DNA of 35,299 nucleotides from Clostridia bacterium (GTDB lineage: Bacteria; Bacillota; Clostridia; Christensenellales; Aristaeellaceae): contig JAFQQU010000041.1 in the NCBI GenBank assembly GCA_017410445.1, forward strand, positions 1 through 35,299, in the 5' to 3' direction. Positions within the stretch are counted from its first letter, which is position 1. Each line of letters starts with the position of its first letter. The notes under the pieces are model-generated. The model searched no databases. It had not been told where the DNA came from and saw only the letters and a list, made by a program, of their open reading frames with translations. Positions 24,508-34,492 of this stretch are shown here, piece after piece. A program made the position numbers and the translations under genes.

Positions 24508-26667
24508 ATGCCGTCTCCGCGAATTCAGGCTCTTGAAAAGCAGTGCGCCCGCATCGGGCAGAGCCAGCCCGAATCCCACTTTATGAAGGATTACCATTCT
24601 TCCGCGCTGACCCTCTATAAAGACTGCCCGCAGTGGGAAAAGACCGCGCGGGCTATGGCCTATGCGATTGTGAATCAGGAAGCGTCCGTGCTGCCGGGCG
24701 ATACCATCGGCGGGCGGGTGTATCATCTGAAGGAAGCGCCCGTCGAAAAGACCGATCCCGATCTCGACTACCTGACCGAGGCGCGCGCCGCTTTCCGGAA
24801 AGTCTATCCCGAGGCGGACGAGCTTTTTGAAAACCAGCTGATCGGCGGTACGGCCGTCGGCCACATCACCTGGTTCTTCGACCGGATCCTCTCCCTCGGC
24901 GTCACCGGGCTGCGCGCGCGGTATGAAGAAGCGCTCTCCCACGCGCGGGACGAGGAAGCCGGGCAGTTCTATCAGGGCGTCCTCATCCTGCTGGACGCTC
25001 TCCTTGAATTCAACGACAAGCATATCGAAGTCTGCCGCAAGGCCGGAAACGACGAATTGGCCGAGCGCATGGCCCGCGTGCCGAGATACCCTTGCCGCAC
25101 CTTCCGGGAGGCCGTTCAGTCCTTCTTCATGCAGCACATCGTGGTCATGAAAGAGAACCCGTTCGGCGGAAACGGGCCGGGCCGGCTGGATTATTATCTC
25201 TGGCCGTATCTCGAACGCGACCTCGCCGCCGGACGCATCACCATGGAGGAGGCGCGCGAGATCATCGACGAGCTGTTCCTGCGCATCGACGAGCGGCTGT
25301 ACGGAAGGGACACATGGGTGGAAGCCATCGTCGTGGGCGGCACCTACCCGAACGGCTGCTCCGCCGTCAATCCCCTCACTTACATGATGGTCGAATCGAT
25401 CATGGAGCTGGATATCACGCATCCCTCGGTCTACATCCGCCTGCCGGAAAATCCGCCCGAGGACCTGCTGCGCTTAAGCGCCCGCTACATGACCTCCGGC
25501 CGGAACCGCGCGCAGATTCTCTATGACCCGGCGGTCATCGGCGCGCTCGTCGAGCGGGGAACGCCGATGCGCGACGCCGTCGAATATGCCTGCGGCGGCT
25601 GCATGGAGGTAGGCGTTCAGGGCATGACGTCCGATTATCTCTACATCGGCTACCACAACCCCCTGAAGATGCTGGAGCTGATGATCACCGGCGGCGTATG
25701 CCTGCGGACGGGCAAAAAAATCCGCTCGTTCCATGCGGAAAAGAGCCTCGCCGGATATGACAATTTCGAGGATTTCTACCGGGACTTCATCGAAGAAGCC
25801 GGGCGGCTCACGCGCATCTATCTGCACGAACAGGACATCTTCAGCGAGCGGGCGCAGAAGGCGCGTCCCTCCTACCTCATCTCCAGCATGATCGACGACT
25901 GCCTCGAGCGGGGCAGGAACATGCACGCGGGCGGCGCGCGGTATCACGATTACGGCGGCACGCCCATCGCCCTGCCGAACGTGGCCGACTGCCTGTATGC
26001 GATCCGGCGCGCGGTGTTCGAGGATAAAATCTGCACGGCGGACGAGCTGATCGGGGCGCTTAAAGACGATTTCGCCGACTGCGCGCGCCTTCAGAAACAG
26101 CTGCGCAATCTCCCCAAATACGGCATGGACCACGCGGAGGCCGACGAAATGGCCCGCCGGGTGGCCGCAGACTTTGCGGATATGTATCTCTCCTACCGCA
26201 CCCGCTGGGGCGGCAAGGGAAAGCCGGTCATTCTGACCTTCGTATACGCTCCGCGCGCGGCGGCCATCCTCGGCGCGACGGCGGACGGCGGAAACGCGGG
26301 CCGGCTGATCTCCCACGGCGTAACGCCGCAGTCCTCCTCGATGACCGAGGGCATCACCGCGGCCATCAGCTCGACCGGACGCATGCCGTTTGAAAAATTC
26401 GCGGGCGGCGCGTCCACCATGTGGGACTTTGACAGCTCATGGGCGACCGTTCCGGTCATCGAAGCGGTGCTCAAGACCTTCATCGAGAAGGGCGGGCAGA
26501 TCTTTCAGGGCAATACCACGCCCCTCGAGGAGCTGCTCGACGCCCAGCTGCACCCCGAGGAGCACAGGCAGCTGATCGTCCGCGTGGGCGGCTATTCGGC
26601 GCGCTTCGTCGCCCTCACCAAGGAACTTCAGGACGACATCATCGGCCGGATGAGACACGGGGCATGA
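24508..26667 (+). CDS. Glycyl radical enzyme of unknown substrate
   Basis: A 719-residue glycyl radical enzyme of the pyruvate formate-lyase superfamily. The active-site cysteine is Cys365 in CGGCMEVGVQG; the GCxE form (Glu367) is the pattern of the dehydratase/lyase branch rather than the Cys-Cys of pyruvate formate-lyase. The radical glycine is Gly695 in RVGGYSARF, 24 residues from the end. At 719 residues it is shorter than most dehydratase-type members (about 780-850). The start at 24508 follows agggaggg. Its activase lies immediately downstream, overlapping or 17 bp away. There are no microcompartment, aldehyde dehydrogenase or sulfur genes nearby to reveal the substrate. Oxygen-sensitive action in an anaerobe is implied by the family. 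Confidence 0.92.
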   Translation: MPSPRIQALEKQCARIGQSQPESHFMKDYHSSALTLYKDCPQWEKTARAMAYAIVNQEASVLPGDTIGGRVYHLKEAPVEKTDPDLDYLTEARAAFRKVYPEADELFENQLIGGTAVGHITWFFDRILSLGVTGLRARYEEALSHARDEEAGQFYQGVLILLDALLEFNDKHIEVCRKAGNDELAERMARVPRYPCRTFREAVQSFFMQHIVVMKENPFGGNGPGRLDYYLWPYLERDLAAGRITMEEAREIIDELFLRIDERLYGRDTWVEAIVVGGTYPNGCSAVNPLTYMMVESIMELDITHPSVYIRLPENPPEDLLRLSARYMTSGRNRAQILYDPAVIGALVERGTPMRDAVEYACGGCMEVGVQGMTSDYLYIGYHNPLKMLELMITGGVCLRTGKKIRSFHAEKSLAGYDNFEDFYRDFIEEAGRLTRIYLHEQDIFSERAQKARPSYLISSMIDDCLERGRNMHAGGARYHDYGGTPIALPNVADCLYAIRRAVFEDKICTADELIGALKDDFADCARLQKQLRNLPKYGMDHAEADEMARRVAADFADMYLSYRTRWGGKGKPVILTFVYAPRAAAILGATADGGNAGRLISHGVTPQSSSMTEGITAAISSTGRMPFEKFAGGASTMWDFDSSWATVPVIEAVLKTFIEKGGQIFQGNTTPLEELLDAQLHPEEHRQLIVRVGGYSARFVALTKELQDDIIGRMRHGA

Positions 26668-26684
26668 AAGAAAGGATTGACATC

Positions 26685-27596
26685 ATGAGCGAACTGACGC
26701 ACATCATCTTCAACATCCAGCGGTTTTCCGTCAACGACGGCCCGGGCATCCGCACTACCGTCTTCATGAAGGGCTGCATGCTGAACTGCCTATGGTGCCA
26801 CAATCCGGAATCGAAATCGCCCCGTCCCCAGCTGATGCTGACCCCGCGCCAGTGCATCGGCTGCGGCGAATGCGTGCGCGTCTGCCCGAAGGCGCTTCAT
26901 TCTTTCACGGAGGACGGCGTTCACCTCATCGACCGCGGCAGCTGCACCGGCTGCGGAACCTGCGCGCAGGAATGCGTCGGCGCGCTGGAGCTGTGCGGAA
27001 AAGAGATGGCCGCGGACGAAATCATCAAAGAGGTCATGAAGGATCTGCCCTTCTACAAAAACTCCGGCGGCGGCATGACCGTATCCGGCGGCGACCCGCT
27101 CTTCGACCCCGCGTTCACGCTGGAGCTTGTGAAAAAGGCGAAAGAGGCGGGGCTGCACGTCTGCATCGAGACCTCGGGCTTTTCGAAATGGGAGAACGTC
27201 GAGGCGCTGATTCCCTGTGTCGACCTGTTCCTCTGGGACGTGAAGGAGACCGACAGCGCGCGCCATAAGGAATACACCGGCGTGCCCAACGAGCTGATTC
27301 TCGATAACCTTCGCAGGCTCGACGCCGCGGGCGCGAAGACCGTGCTCCGCTGCCCCGTCATTCCCGGCTACAACGACCGGAGCGAACACTTTGCCGCCAT
27401 CGCCGCGCTGGCCGAATCGCTCAGTCACGTTCAGGAGATCAACGTCGAGCCCTATCATCCGCTCGGCCAGTCGAAGTCCGAGGCCATCGGCAAGGAATAC
27501 GCGCTGGCGGGGCTCGCCTTCCCGAAGGAAGAAGTTGTGAAGGAATGGATTGCGGAGATTCAGAATAACACGCGCGTGCCGGTCAAAAAGGCATAG
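26685..27596 (+). CDS. Glycyl-radical enzyme activating enzyme (radical SAM)
   Basis: A 303-residue radical-SAM activase that generates the glycyl radical on the enzyme encoded before it. The SAM cluster motif is Cys31-x3-Cys35-x2-Cys38 (GCMLNCLWCHNPES). Two extra 4Fe-4S motifs follow at Cys57/60/63/67 and Cys87/90/93/97, the insert typical of activases of dehydratase/decarboxylase-type enzymes. GGGMTVSGGDPL and the later KETD region are also typical. The ATG at 26685 has aaagga 8 nt upstream; an in-frame ATG at 26664 overlaps the preceding stop (ATGA) and would add seven residues, so either may be used. Confidence 0.93.
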   Translation: MSELTHIIFNIQRFSVNDGPGIRTTVFMKGCMLNCLWCHNPESKSPRPQLMLTPRQCIGCGECVRVCPKALHSFTEDGVHLIDRGSCTGCGTCAQECVGALELCGKEMAADEIIKEVMKDLPFYKNSGGGMTVSGGDPLFDPAFTLELVKKAKEAGLHVCIETSGFSKWENVEALIPCVDLFLWDVKETDSARHKEYTGVPNELILDNLRRLDAAGAKTVLRCPVIPGYNDRSEHFAAIAALAESLSHVQEINVEPYHPLGQSKSEAIGKEYALAGLAFPKEEVVKEWIAEIQNNTRVPVKKA

Positions 27597-27627
27597 CTTC
27601 AAGTATACGGCAAAGGAGGAGAACGAT

Positions 27628-28338
27628 ATGAAAGAATTCATCTCCGGCGCGGGATCGGTCTATCTGTATATCATCCTTGCGGCGTGCTCCGCATTTGTCG
27701 TCCGGAAATGCCTGAAAATCCCGGACGAGCTGTTCCGCAAGATTCTTCACTTTATTCTCCTCGGCGCGTACATCCCGCTGATTGCTTCCTTTGAGATATG
27801 GTGGATGGCGTCAATCTTTGCCGTTTTATCCATTCTGCTTCTGTATCCGCTGCTCACGTGGGCGGAGAAGCTGCCGCTGTTTTCCGCCTTTCTCTCTCAG
27901 CGCAGGGACGGCGAGATCAAAAACAGCATGATTCTGGCGCTTTTCATGATGGCCCTGAGCACCTTCGCCTGCTGGGGTCTGGCCGGGGACCGGTTTCTGG
28001 TGCTCGCATGCGTCTATGCATGGGGCGTGGGCGACGCGTTTGCCGCCCTTGTCGGAAAGCGGTTCGGAAAGCACAAGATCCGCCTGAAATTCGCCGACCG
28101 GAAAAAGAGCGTCGAGGGATCTGCCGCGATGTTTCTGACCTCTGCCGCCGCCGTGTGGGTGATCCTGCTGGCGCGCGGCGGCCTGAGCGCGGGCGCGTGC
28201 CTGATCATCGCGCTGGCGGCTGCGGCGGTATCCGCGTTTGTCGAAGTGTGCAGCAAGGGCGGATACGACACCATCACCTGCCCCGCCGCCGCGATGGCGG
28301 TGATTCTGCCGATGCTTCATCTTTGGGGAGGGAAATGA
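27628..28338 (+). CDS. Dolichol-kinase/CTP-transferase-like membrane protein
   Basis: A 236-residue multi-pass membrane protein of the phosphatidate cytidylyltransferase / dolichol (polyprenol) kinase superfamily. About seven hydrophobic segments are visible. The signature is WGVGDAFAALVGKRFGKHKIRL followed by RKKSVEGSAAMF, plus RKILHFILLGAYIP early on, as in CTP-dependent lipid kinases. It probably phosphorylates a lipid alcohol or diacylglycerol at the membrane. The start at 27628 follows aaaggagga. It lies 31 bp after the activase and 1 bp before the next gene, so it belongs to the same operon. The exact lipid is unknown. Confidence 0.8.
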   Translation: MKEFISGAGSVYLYIILAACSAFVVRKCLKIPDELFRKILHFILLGAYIPLIASFEIWWMASIFAVLSILLLYPLLTWAEKLPLFSAFLSQRRDGEIKNSMILALFMMALSTFACWGLAGDRFLVLACVYAWGVGDAFAALVGKRFGKHKIRLKFADRKKSVEGSAAMFLTSAAAVWVILLARGGLSAGACLIIALAAAAVSAFVEVCSKGGYDTITCPAAAMAVILPMLHLWGGK

Positions 28339-28339
28339 T

Positions 28340-28966
28340 ATGTCCACTCAAAAATCGGGCGCAAAGACGCTGCTCTGGTCCGTTCTGATGAGCTCGCCCG
28401 GTCCGCTGATCATCGGTCTGGGCCTGATCGGCGGGCGCAGCTCCACCCAGATTGCCGATTTCTTCCGCAGAAGCGCCGAGCTGATGGCCATCATCATGTC
28501 TTACCTCGTCTTCAGAATGACCGCGTCGGGCGGCTGCGGCGAGGAGCGGAAGCGGCTGCTCGAACGCAGAACCAACATATTCGTCGGCGCAATGATGTGT
28601 CTGGGCGGCGCGGTGATGATCCTGCTGGCCCTGACCGGCGGCAATGCGGAGAAGGGAAACGTCCTGCCCGGGCTGGCCATCGCCGTCATGGGCGTGATCG
28701 CAAACGCCGTCTTCTGGCGCAGATATGCGCGCCTGAACAAAGAGGAGCCCAACGCCATCCTTCTGGTTCAGTCCCGCCTGTACCGGGCCAAGACCCTGGT
28801 GGACGGATGCGTGGTCATCGCGCTCCTGTCGGTCTTCGTCACCCCGGAGAGCAATGTTTCTTACTGGCTGGATCTGGCCGGCTCCCTGATTGTCGCGTTC
28901 TATCTGATCTGGTGCGGAATCAGCACCATCCGGGAAGCAGGGCATGAACCCCCGCTGAGCATTTGA
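28340..28966 (+). CDS. Cation-diffusion-facilitator-like membrane protein without metal ligands
   Basis: A 208-residue membrane protein with about six hydrophobic segments, resembling the transmembrane part of CDF transporters; YWLDLAGSLIVAFYLIWCGISTIRE matches the last CDF membrane helix. The usual cytoplasmic C-terminal domain is missing. In helix 2 the normal D-x-x-H-x-x-x-D appears as D40-x-x-R43-x-x-x-E47, and in helix 5 the H-x-x-x-D positions fall near Leu147/Tyr148 and Lys151, so the metal site looks lost. The ATG lies 1 bp after the previous stop. A transport function is therefore uncertain; it could be a transport-dead regulator or carry another substrate. Confidence 0.65.
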   Translation: MSTQKSGAKTLLWSVLMSSPGPLIIGLGLIGGRSSTQIADFFRRSAELMAIIMSYLVFRMTASGGCGEERKRLLERRTNIFVGAMMCLGGAVMILLALTGGNAEKGNVLPGLAIAVMGVIANAVFWRRYARLNKEEPNAILLVQSRLYRAKTLVDGCVVIALLSVFVTPESNVSYWLDLAGSLIVAFYLIWCGISTIREAGHEPPLSI

Positions 28967-28986
28967 TATTGCGAAGAAAATGAACG

Positions 28987-29237
28987 ATGAAATACAGCAG
29001 CGGCATTATTCTGGCGGCGCATCGCGGAGACAACTCTATCCGAACGTCAAGGGCGCTGCGCCGCTTGATGATCCGGAGAAATTTGCGTATTGCGCCGAAC
29101 ACTCCATCCTCCCCTGCGTCTGCGTAAAGGACGCCCTTGAAGCCTACCGAAAATACATCGGACTGGGCTGCCGCATGTTCACGTCAAACGACATTTACGA
29201 AACGGACAGGATACTTAAGGAACTGAAGGTAAGATGA
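28987..29237 (+). pseudogene. Collapsed glycerophosphodiester phosphodiesterase gene
   Basis: The ATG at 28987 begins MKYSSGIILAAHRGD, the start of a glycerophosphodiesterase (GDPD) with its HRGD motif. The frame is lost within about ten codons. In a neighbouring frame the sequence continues with DPEKFAYCAEHSILPCVCV and GLGCRMFTSNDIYETD, matching the C-terminal barrel end of the same family. Only about 80 codons remain of an expected 240 or so, including a large internal deletion and a frameshift. No product is expected. Confidence 0.7.
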
Positions 29238-29245
29238 CATTTTCC

Positions 29246-29287
29246 GGCTCCTGCGGGAACACCCCTCCCCCGGGAGCCCTTTTCTGT
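29246..29287 (+). terminator. Terminator before dnaE
   Basis: ggctcctg (29246-29253) pairs with cgggagcc (29271-29278), one G-U, followed by cttttctgttt. It closes the glycyl-radical operon. Confidence 0.75.
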
Positions 29288-29315
29288 TTACGCCGGTCCC
29301 GTTTGGTGTTATAAT
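29287..29315 (+). promoter_or_regulatory. Promoter of dnaE
   Basis: TTTACG (29287-29292) and TATAAT (29310-29315) at 17-bp spacing, 36 bp before the start codon. Confidence 0.6.
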
Positions 29316-29350
29316 AATCTCAATCACTACAATATAAAGGAGCCGCCCGC

Positions 29351-32300
29351 ATGTTTGCACATCTTCATCTGCATACCGAATACAGCCTGCTGGACGGCGC
29401 CAGCCGCATCTCGCCCCTGCTCGATCATGTGAAGGAGCTGGGGATGAAGCACTGCGCCATCACCGATCACGGCGTCATGTACGGCGTGGTCGATTTCTAT
29501 CAGCAGGCGCTGTCAAGAGGCATCCATCCGGTCATCGGATGCGAGGTCTATATCTGCGAAAACATGGACGAGAAGCTGTCCGGCTCGCGCGAATACAGCC
29601 ATCTCATCCTGCTCTGCGAAAATCAGAAGGGATACCAGAACCTCATCAACATGGTCTCTCAGGGATTCACGCGCGGATTCTACTACCGCCCGCGCATCGA
29701 CTACAAGCTCCTCAAGGAGCACTCCGAGGGTCTCATCGCCATGTCCGCCTGCCTGTCGGGCGATATTCCGAAGCTCCTTCTGGACGGCCGCGAGGGCGAC
29801 GCCCGGAAGATGGCGGAGAAATACCTTTCTATCTTCGACAGGGACCATTTCTTCATCGAAATTCAGGATCACGGCCTGGCCGATCAGAAGCGCGTCCTGC
29901 CCGGGCTCATCCGGCTGGCCCGGGAGATGAATCTGGGCCTGGTCGCCACCAACGACTGCCACTACATCCGCCGCGAGGACGCCGAGGCGCAGGAAATCCT
30001 CATGTGCATCCAGACCGGCAAGACGCTCAACGACGAGCACCGCATGCGCATGGAATCCGACCAGATGTACGTCAAGAGCGAAGAGGAGATGCGCGCAGTC
30101 TTCCCCGAGCTCAACGACGCCATCGAAAACACCGTAAAAATCGCCGAGCGGTGCCATGTGGAGTTCGATTTCAAATCCATCCACCTGCCGAAATATCCGC
30201 TGCCCGAGGGCGAAAATGACCCGGCGGCGTATCTGCGCAAGCTGTGCGAAAAGGGCCTGTGGGAGCGCTATGCGCCCGACCGCGAGGACGCGAAGCAGCG
30301 GCTCAACTATGAGCTGTCGGTCATCGAGCGCATGGGCTATGTGGATTATTTCCTGATCGTCTGGGACTATGTGTACTTTGCCAAGACCCACGGCATCCTC
30401 GTCGGCCCCGGACGCGGCAGCGGCGCTGGCTCGATCGTCGCATACACGCTCGACATCACCACCATCGATCCCCTGAAATACGATCTGCTGTTCGAGCGTT
30501 TCCTCAATCCCGAGAGAATCTCCATGCCCGATCTGGATATCGACTTCGACTACGAGCGAAGAGGAGAGGTCATCGAGTACGTCGCAAAGCGATACGGAAA
30601 GGATCACGTCGCCCAGATCATCACCTTCGGCACCATGGCCGCGAAGGCCGCCGTGCGCGACGTCGGGCGCGTGCTCGACATGAGCTATGCCGAGGTGGAC
30701 GCCATCTCCAAAATGATCCCCTTCGCGCTGGACATGACGCTGACAAAGGCGCTTGAGCAGAGCAAGGACCTGCGCATGGCCTACGAAAGCGACGAGCAGG
30801 TGAAAAAGCTGATCGACACCGCAATGAAGCTGGAGGGCATGCCCCGGAACGCCTCCACCCACGCGGCAGGCGTTCTCATCACCAGCCATCCGGTGCATGA
30901 ATATGTGCCGCTTCAGACCAACGACGAGGTCATCACCACCCAGTTCCCGATGGGCACGCTGGAGAAGATGGGCCTTCTGAAGATGGACTTTCTGGGGCTT
31001 CGCACCCTCACCGTCATCGGCGACACCCTGCGCATGGCCGAGGAGGGCGGCGCGCCGCACATGGACCCCGCCGACATCCCGATGGACGATACGGGCGTGT
31101 ACGCCATGATCTCCGAGGGCGATACGGACGGCGTATTCCAGCTCGAAGGCGGCGGCATGAGAAACTTCCTCGCCAACATGAAGCCCGGAAACTTCGAGGA
31201 CATCATCGCCGCCATTTCGCTCTACCGCCCCGGCCCGATGGAATCCATTCCCCGCTACATCGCCGGAAAACAAAACCCGGACGCCGTTCAGTATCTCGAC
31301 CCGCAGCTGAGGCCCATCCTCTCTGTCACCTACGGCTGCATGGTCTATCAGGAGCAGGTCATGCAGATCGTCCGCGATCTGGCCGGCTATTCGATGGGCC
31401 GCAGCGACCTCGTGCGCCGCGCGATGGCCAAGAAAAAGCATGACGTCATGGCGCAGGAGAAGGTCTACTTCATCCACGGAAAGCTCAACGACGACGGCTC
31501 CATTGACGTGCCCGGCGCGGTCAGAAACGGCGTGCCCGAGGAGGTCGCCGAGAAGCTGTTCGAGGAAATGACCGCTTTCGCAAGCTATGCCTTCAACAAG
31601 CCTCACGCCGCAGGCTATGCAGTCGTCGCTCTTCAGACCGCGTGGCTGAAGCTGCATTATCCGGCTGAGTTCATGGCCGCGATGATGAATTCCTTCACCG
31701 GAAACGCGGAAAAGGTCGCGTTCTACATTCAGCATCTGAGACATCTGGGCATTCCCGTTCTCCCGCCGGACGTCAACAAGAGCACCGACCGCTTCTCCGT
31801 AGACCACTCGGGCGAGCAGCCCGCCGTGCGCTTCGGCATGGGCGCGGTCAAAAACGTCGGAAGAAACGCCATCCACGCCATCGTGCGCGAGGCGCAGGCA
31901 AACGGCCCCTTCCGGGATATCTTTGATTTCGCCGACCGCGTGCCCTCCGAGCAGATCAACAAGCGCGCCGTCGAATGCCTCATCAAGGCCGGCGCGTTCG
32001 ACACGCTGCCCGGAACGCGCTCCCAGAAGATGGCGGTGTACGACACGGCCATGGACGGCGCGGCCAAGCGCAGGAAGAACAACGTCGAAGGCCAGCTCTC
32101 CCTCTTCGGAGACCTCATGGGCGACGCCGGGCTGGACGTGCCTCCGCCCCCGCTGCCCAGGCTCGACGAATATCCGCAGCGCATGCTGCTCTCCATGGAA
32201 AAAGAGATGACCGGCGTATACATCACCGGCCATCCGCTGGACGAATACCGCGAGGCGCTCTCCACCATGGAGGTAAACGCTCAGTTCCTCACGACGCTCT

Positions 32301-33007
32301 CCGAGGAACATGAAGACCACGGCCTGTCCATGGACGGCACGAACGCGGTCATGGCGGGCATCGTGCTGGAGAAAAAGACCAAGGCCACCCGCAAGGGCGA
32401 CATGATGGCCTTCATCACCTTAGAAGACCTGTACGGCTCCACCGAAATCCTCATTTTCCCGAAGACCTACGAAAAATACCGGCACCTGCTGGAGCCGGAC
32501 ACGCTGGTCTCGGTCTACGGACACCTGTCCGTGCGCGAGGACGAGCCGGTGAAGCTGCTGGCGGACGCGCTGCTGCCGCTCTCCGCCGAAACGCTGAACG
32601 AAGCCGCCTTCAAGGGCGAGGTACGCCAGCGCAAGCCGAAATACGGAACCGGCTGGCAGGCGCCGCTCAGCGAATCCCCCTATGGAGACATGAGCGAGCT
32701 GCCCCCGCCCGTGGACTACGCGGACGTGGTTCCGCCGAAGCCCGCCGTGATCCCCACCCACCGCGCGCCGGAGGGCAGGGTCTCCTTCGAGCCGAAGCCT
32801 AAAAAGCTCTATCTGAAGGTTAAAGACGAGGCTGAGCGCGACAAATGCCTGCCGCTTCTTAAAAAAACGCCCGGTTCCATCCCGGTCACCTTCTATGTGA
32901 CCTCCCTGAACGCCGCCTTCCGCGCGGACGGATACTCGGTCTCGGCAAGCATCGATATGAAGGCGCTCAGCGCCATGCTGGGCGAGAAAAACGTTGTAAT
33001 GAAATAA
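29351..33007 (+). CDS. dnaE: DNA polymerase III subunit alpha
   Basis: A 1218-residue C-family replicative polymerase. The PHP domain starts at once with HLHTEYSLLDG and keeps its His/Asp pattern (ITDHGVMYG). The palm contains GPGRGSGAGS and the catalytic aspartates Asp394, Asp396 and Asp398 in PDLDIDFDYERR. The helix-hairpin-helix and OB-fold regions follow (MAGIVLEKKTKATRKGDMMAFITLEDLYG), then a variable C-terminal part from about residue 1085. Length and order fit DnaE rather than PolC, as no exonuclease domain is inserted. The start at 29351 follows aaaggagcc. It is a single-gene unit with its own promoter. Confidence 0.96.
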   Translation: MFAHLHLHTEYSLLDGASRISPLLDHVKELGMKHCAITDHGVMYGVVDFYQQALSRGIHPVIGCEVYICENMDEKLSGSREYSHLILLCENQKGYQNLINMVSQGFTRGFYYRPRIDYKLLKEHSEGLIAMSACLSGDIPKLLLDGREGDARKMAEKYLSIFDRDHFFIEIQDHGLADQKRVLPGLIRLAREMNLGLVATNDCHYIRREDAEAQEILMCIQTGKTLNDEHRMRMESDQMYVKSEEEMRAVFPELNDAIENTVKIAERCHVEFDFKSIHLPKYPLPEGENDPAAYLRKLCEKGLWERYAPDREDAKQRLNYELSVIERMGYVDYFLIVWDYVYFAKTHGILVGPGRGSGAGSIVAYTLDITTIDPLKYDLLFERFLNPERISMPDLDIDFDYERRGEVIEYVAKRYGKDHVAQIITFGTMAAKAAVRDVGRVLDMSYAEVDAISKMIPFALDMTLTKALEQSKDLRMAYESDEQVKKLIDTAMKLEGMPRNASTHAAGVLITSHPVHEYVPLQTNDEVITTQFPMGTLEKMGLLKMDFLGLRTLTVIGDTLRMAEEGGAPHMDPADIPMDDTGVYAMISEGDTDGVFQLEGGGMRNFLANMKPGNFEDIIAAISLYRPGPMESIPRYIAGKQNPDAVQYLDPQLRPILSVTYGCMVYQEQVMQIVRDLAGYSMGRSDLVRRAMAKKKHDVMAQEKVYFIHGKLNDDGSIDVPGAVRNGVPEEVAEKLFEEMTAFASYAFNKPHAAGYAVVALQTAWLKLHYPAEFMAAMMNSFTGNAEKVAFYIQHLRHLGIPVLPPDVNKSTDRFSVDHSGEQPAVRFGMGAVKNVGRNAIHAIVREAQANGPFRDIFDFADRVPSEQINKRAVECLIKAGAFDTLPGTRSQKMAVYDTAMDGAAKRRKNNVEGQLSLFGDLMGDAGLDVPPPPLPRLDEYPQRMLLSMEKEMTGVYITGHPLDEYREALSTMEVNAQFLTTLSEEHEDHGLSMDGTNAVMAGIVLEKKTKATRKGDMMAFITLEDLYGSTEILIFPKTYEKYRHLLEPDTLVSVYGHLSVREDEPVKLLADALLPLSAETLNEAAFKGEVRQRKPKYGTGWQAPLSESPYGDMSELPPPVDYADVVPPKPAVIPTHRAPEGRVSFEPKPKKLYLKVKDEAERDKCLPLLKKTPGSIPVTFYVTSLNAAFRADGYSVSASIDMKALSAMLGEKNVVMK

Positions 33008-33078
33008 CACTTGCCAAAGGCCTCCCCTTGCACTGGGGGCTCCGGTTTCCCGAAATACTCACCGAAAGGAGTATCTCC

Positions 33079-34419
33079 ATGAAGCAGATTTCCGTCGATT
33101 TCTCGAAGATTACCGGCCGCATCAAGCCCATGCACTCGGTCAACAACGGCCCCGCGGGCTCCCGCGTGCGCGGCACCTCCAGCTTTGACGAATACGCTGC
33201 GGCCGGAATTCCCTTCGCCCGCAACCACGACGCCTCTTTCTACTCGGGCTACGGCGGAGAGCACACGGTGGACGTTCACCGCATCTTCAAGCGCTTCGAG
33301 GCCGACGAGAACGACCCGGCTTCCTATTCCTTCGAATCGACCGACCGCTACACGAGGGACATTCTCGACGCGGGCACGAAGGTGTTCTACCGTCTCGGCG
33401 CGTCGATCGAGCATCAGCAGAAGTTCGGCACCATTCCTCCGGCGGATTTCGCCAAATGGGCGCGCATCTGCGAGCACATCATCATGCACTACAACGAGGG
33501 CTGGGCGGACGGCTTCCATTACAACATCGAATACTGGGAAATCTGGAACGAGCCGGACTGCGGCAATCCCGACGGCTCCAATCCCTGCTGGCAGGGCACG
33601 GAAGAACAGTTCATCGACCTGTTCACCACCACCATCCGCCACCTGAAGAAGCGCTTCCCGAACCTTAAAATCGGCGGCCCGGCGCTGTGCTCTGCATGGA
33701 ACGAGCACTGGAACGAGATGATCTTCACCGCCCTGAAGGAGCAGAATCTGCCGCTCGACTTCTTCTCCTTTCACGGATACGCAAGGCTTCCGGAGAAATA
33801 TGCGGAATCCGCGCGTCACGCCCGCGAGCTGCTGGACCGCTACGGCTATACCGATACCGAGATCATTCTGAACGAATGGAATTACATCAAGGGATGGGTA
33901 GGGGATCAGTGGAAGTATTCGCTGAGAATGGAGAAAAGCCTCAAGGGCGCGTCCTTCACCGTGGCTTCCATGATCTGCGCGCAGAATTCTCCGATGGATC
34001 ACTTCATGTATTACGACGCGCGGCCCTGCGGAATGTGCGGCCTGTTCGACACCGACACGCTGGCCCTGCTCAAGGGCTACTATCCCTTCCCCATGTTCAA
34101 TGCGCTCTACAGCCTGGGCGCGCAGGCGAAATCGTCCTCCGATGAGGGCATATATGCGCTGGCTGCGGCCAAAGAGGACGAAGCGGCCGTGATGCTGACG
34201 CACTACTACGATGAAGACGAACTTCCGGCCGAAACCGTGAAAATCAGCATGAAGGGCCTCGGCGAGGGCGTCTGGAAGGCCTCCTTCTTCCTGCTCGACG
34301 CGGAGCACGACAATGATCTTGTCCGCGAAGAGATCCTTTCAAACGGCAATGCCGCTGTATATGTGAAGCTGCCGCTGTTCGGGACATATCTGGTGAAGCT
34401 GGAGAAAATCGGCCGATAA
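33079..34419 (+). CDS. GH39-like glycoside hydrolase
   Basis: A 446-residue clan GH-A glycosidase closest in pattern to family 39 (beta-xylosidase type). Glu158 in YWEIWNEPD is the predicted acid/base and Glu266 in IILNEWNY the nucleophile. The N-terminus has FSKITGRIKPMHSVNNGP, GIPFARNHDA and a DVHRIF segment as seen in GH39. A short C-terminal beta domain ends the protein. There is no signal peptide, so it is probably cytoplasmic. The start at 33079 follows gaaaggagt. It lies 71 bp after dnaE with no clear terminator between, so it may be read through from dnaE. GH39 is the best fit, though specificity is uncertain. Confidence 0.85.
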   Translation: MKQISVDFSKITGRIKPMHSVNNGPAGSRVRGTSSFDEYAAAGIPFARNHDASFYSGYGGEHTVDVHRIFKRFEADENDPASYSFESTDRYTRDILDAGTKVFYRLGASIEHQQKFGTIPPADFAKWARICEHIIMHYNEGWADGFHYNIEYWEIWNEPDCGNPDGSNPCWQGTEEQFIDLFTTTIRHLKKRFPNLKIGGPALCSAWNEHWNEMIFTALKEQNLPLDFFSFHGYARLPEKYAESARHARELLDRYGYTDTEIILNEWNYIKGWVGDQWKYSLRMEKSLKGASFTVASMICAQNSPMDHFMYYDARPCGMCGLFDTDTLALLKGYYPFPMFNALYSLGAQAKSSSDEGIYALAAAKEDEAAVMLTHYYDEDELPAETVKISMKGLGEGVWKASFFLLDAEHDNDLVREEILSNGNAAVYVKLPLFGTYLVKLEKIGR

Positions 34420-34492
34420 CGAACCATCCCCTGTACCCGAACTCATTTTGCAGAATAGTGTTTTCAGCCAATCATTCAAGGAGGTTTTTTTC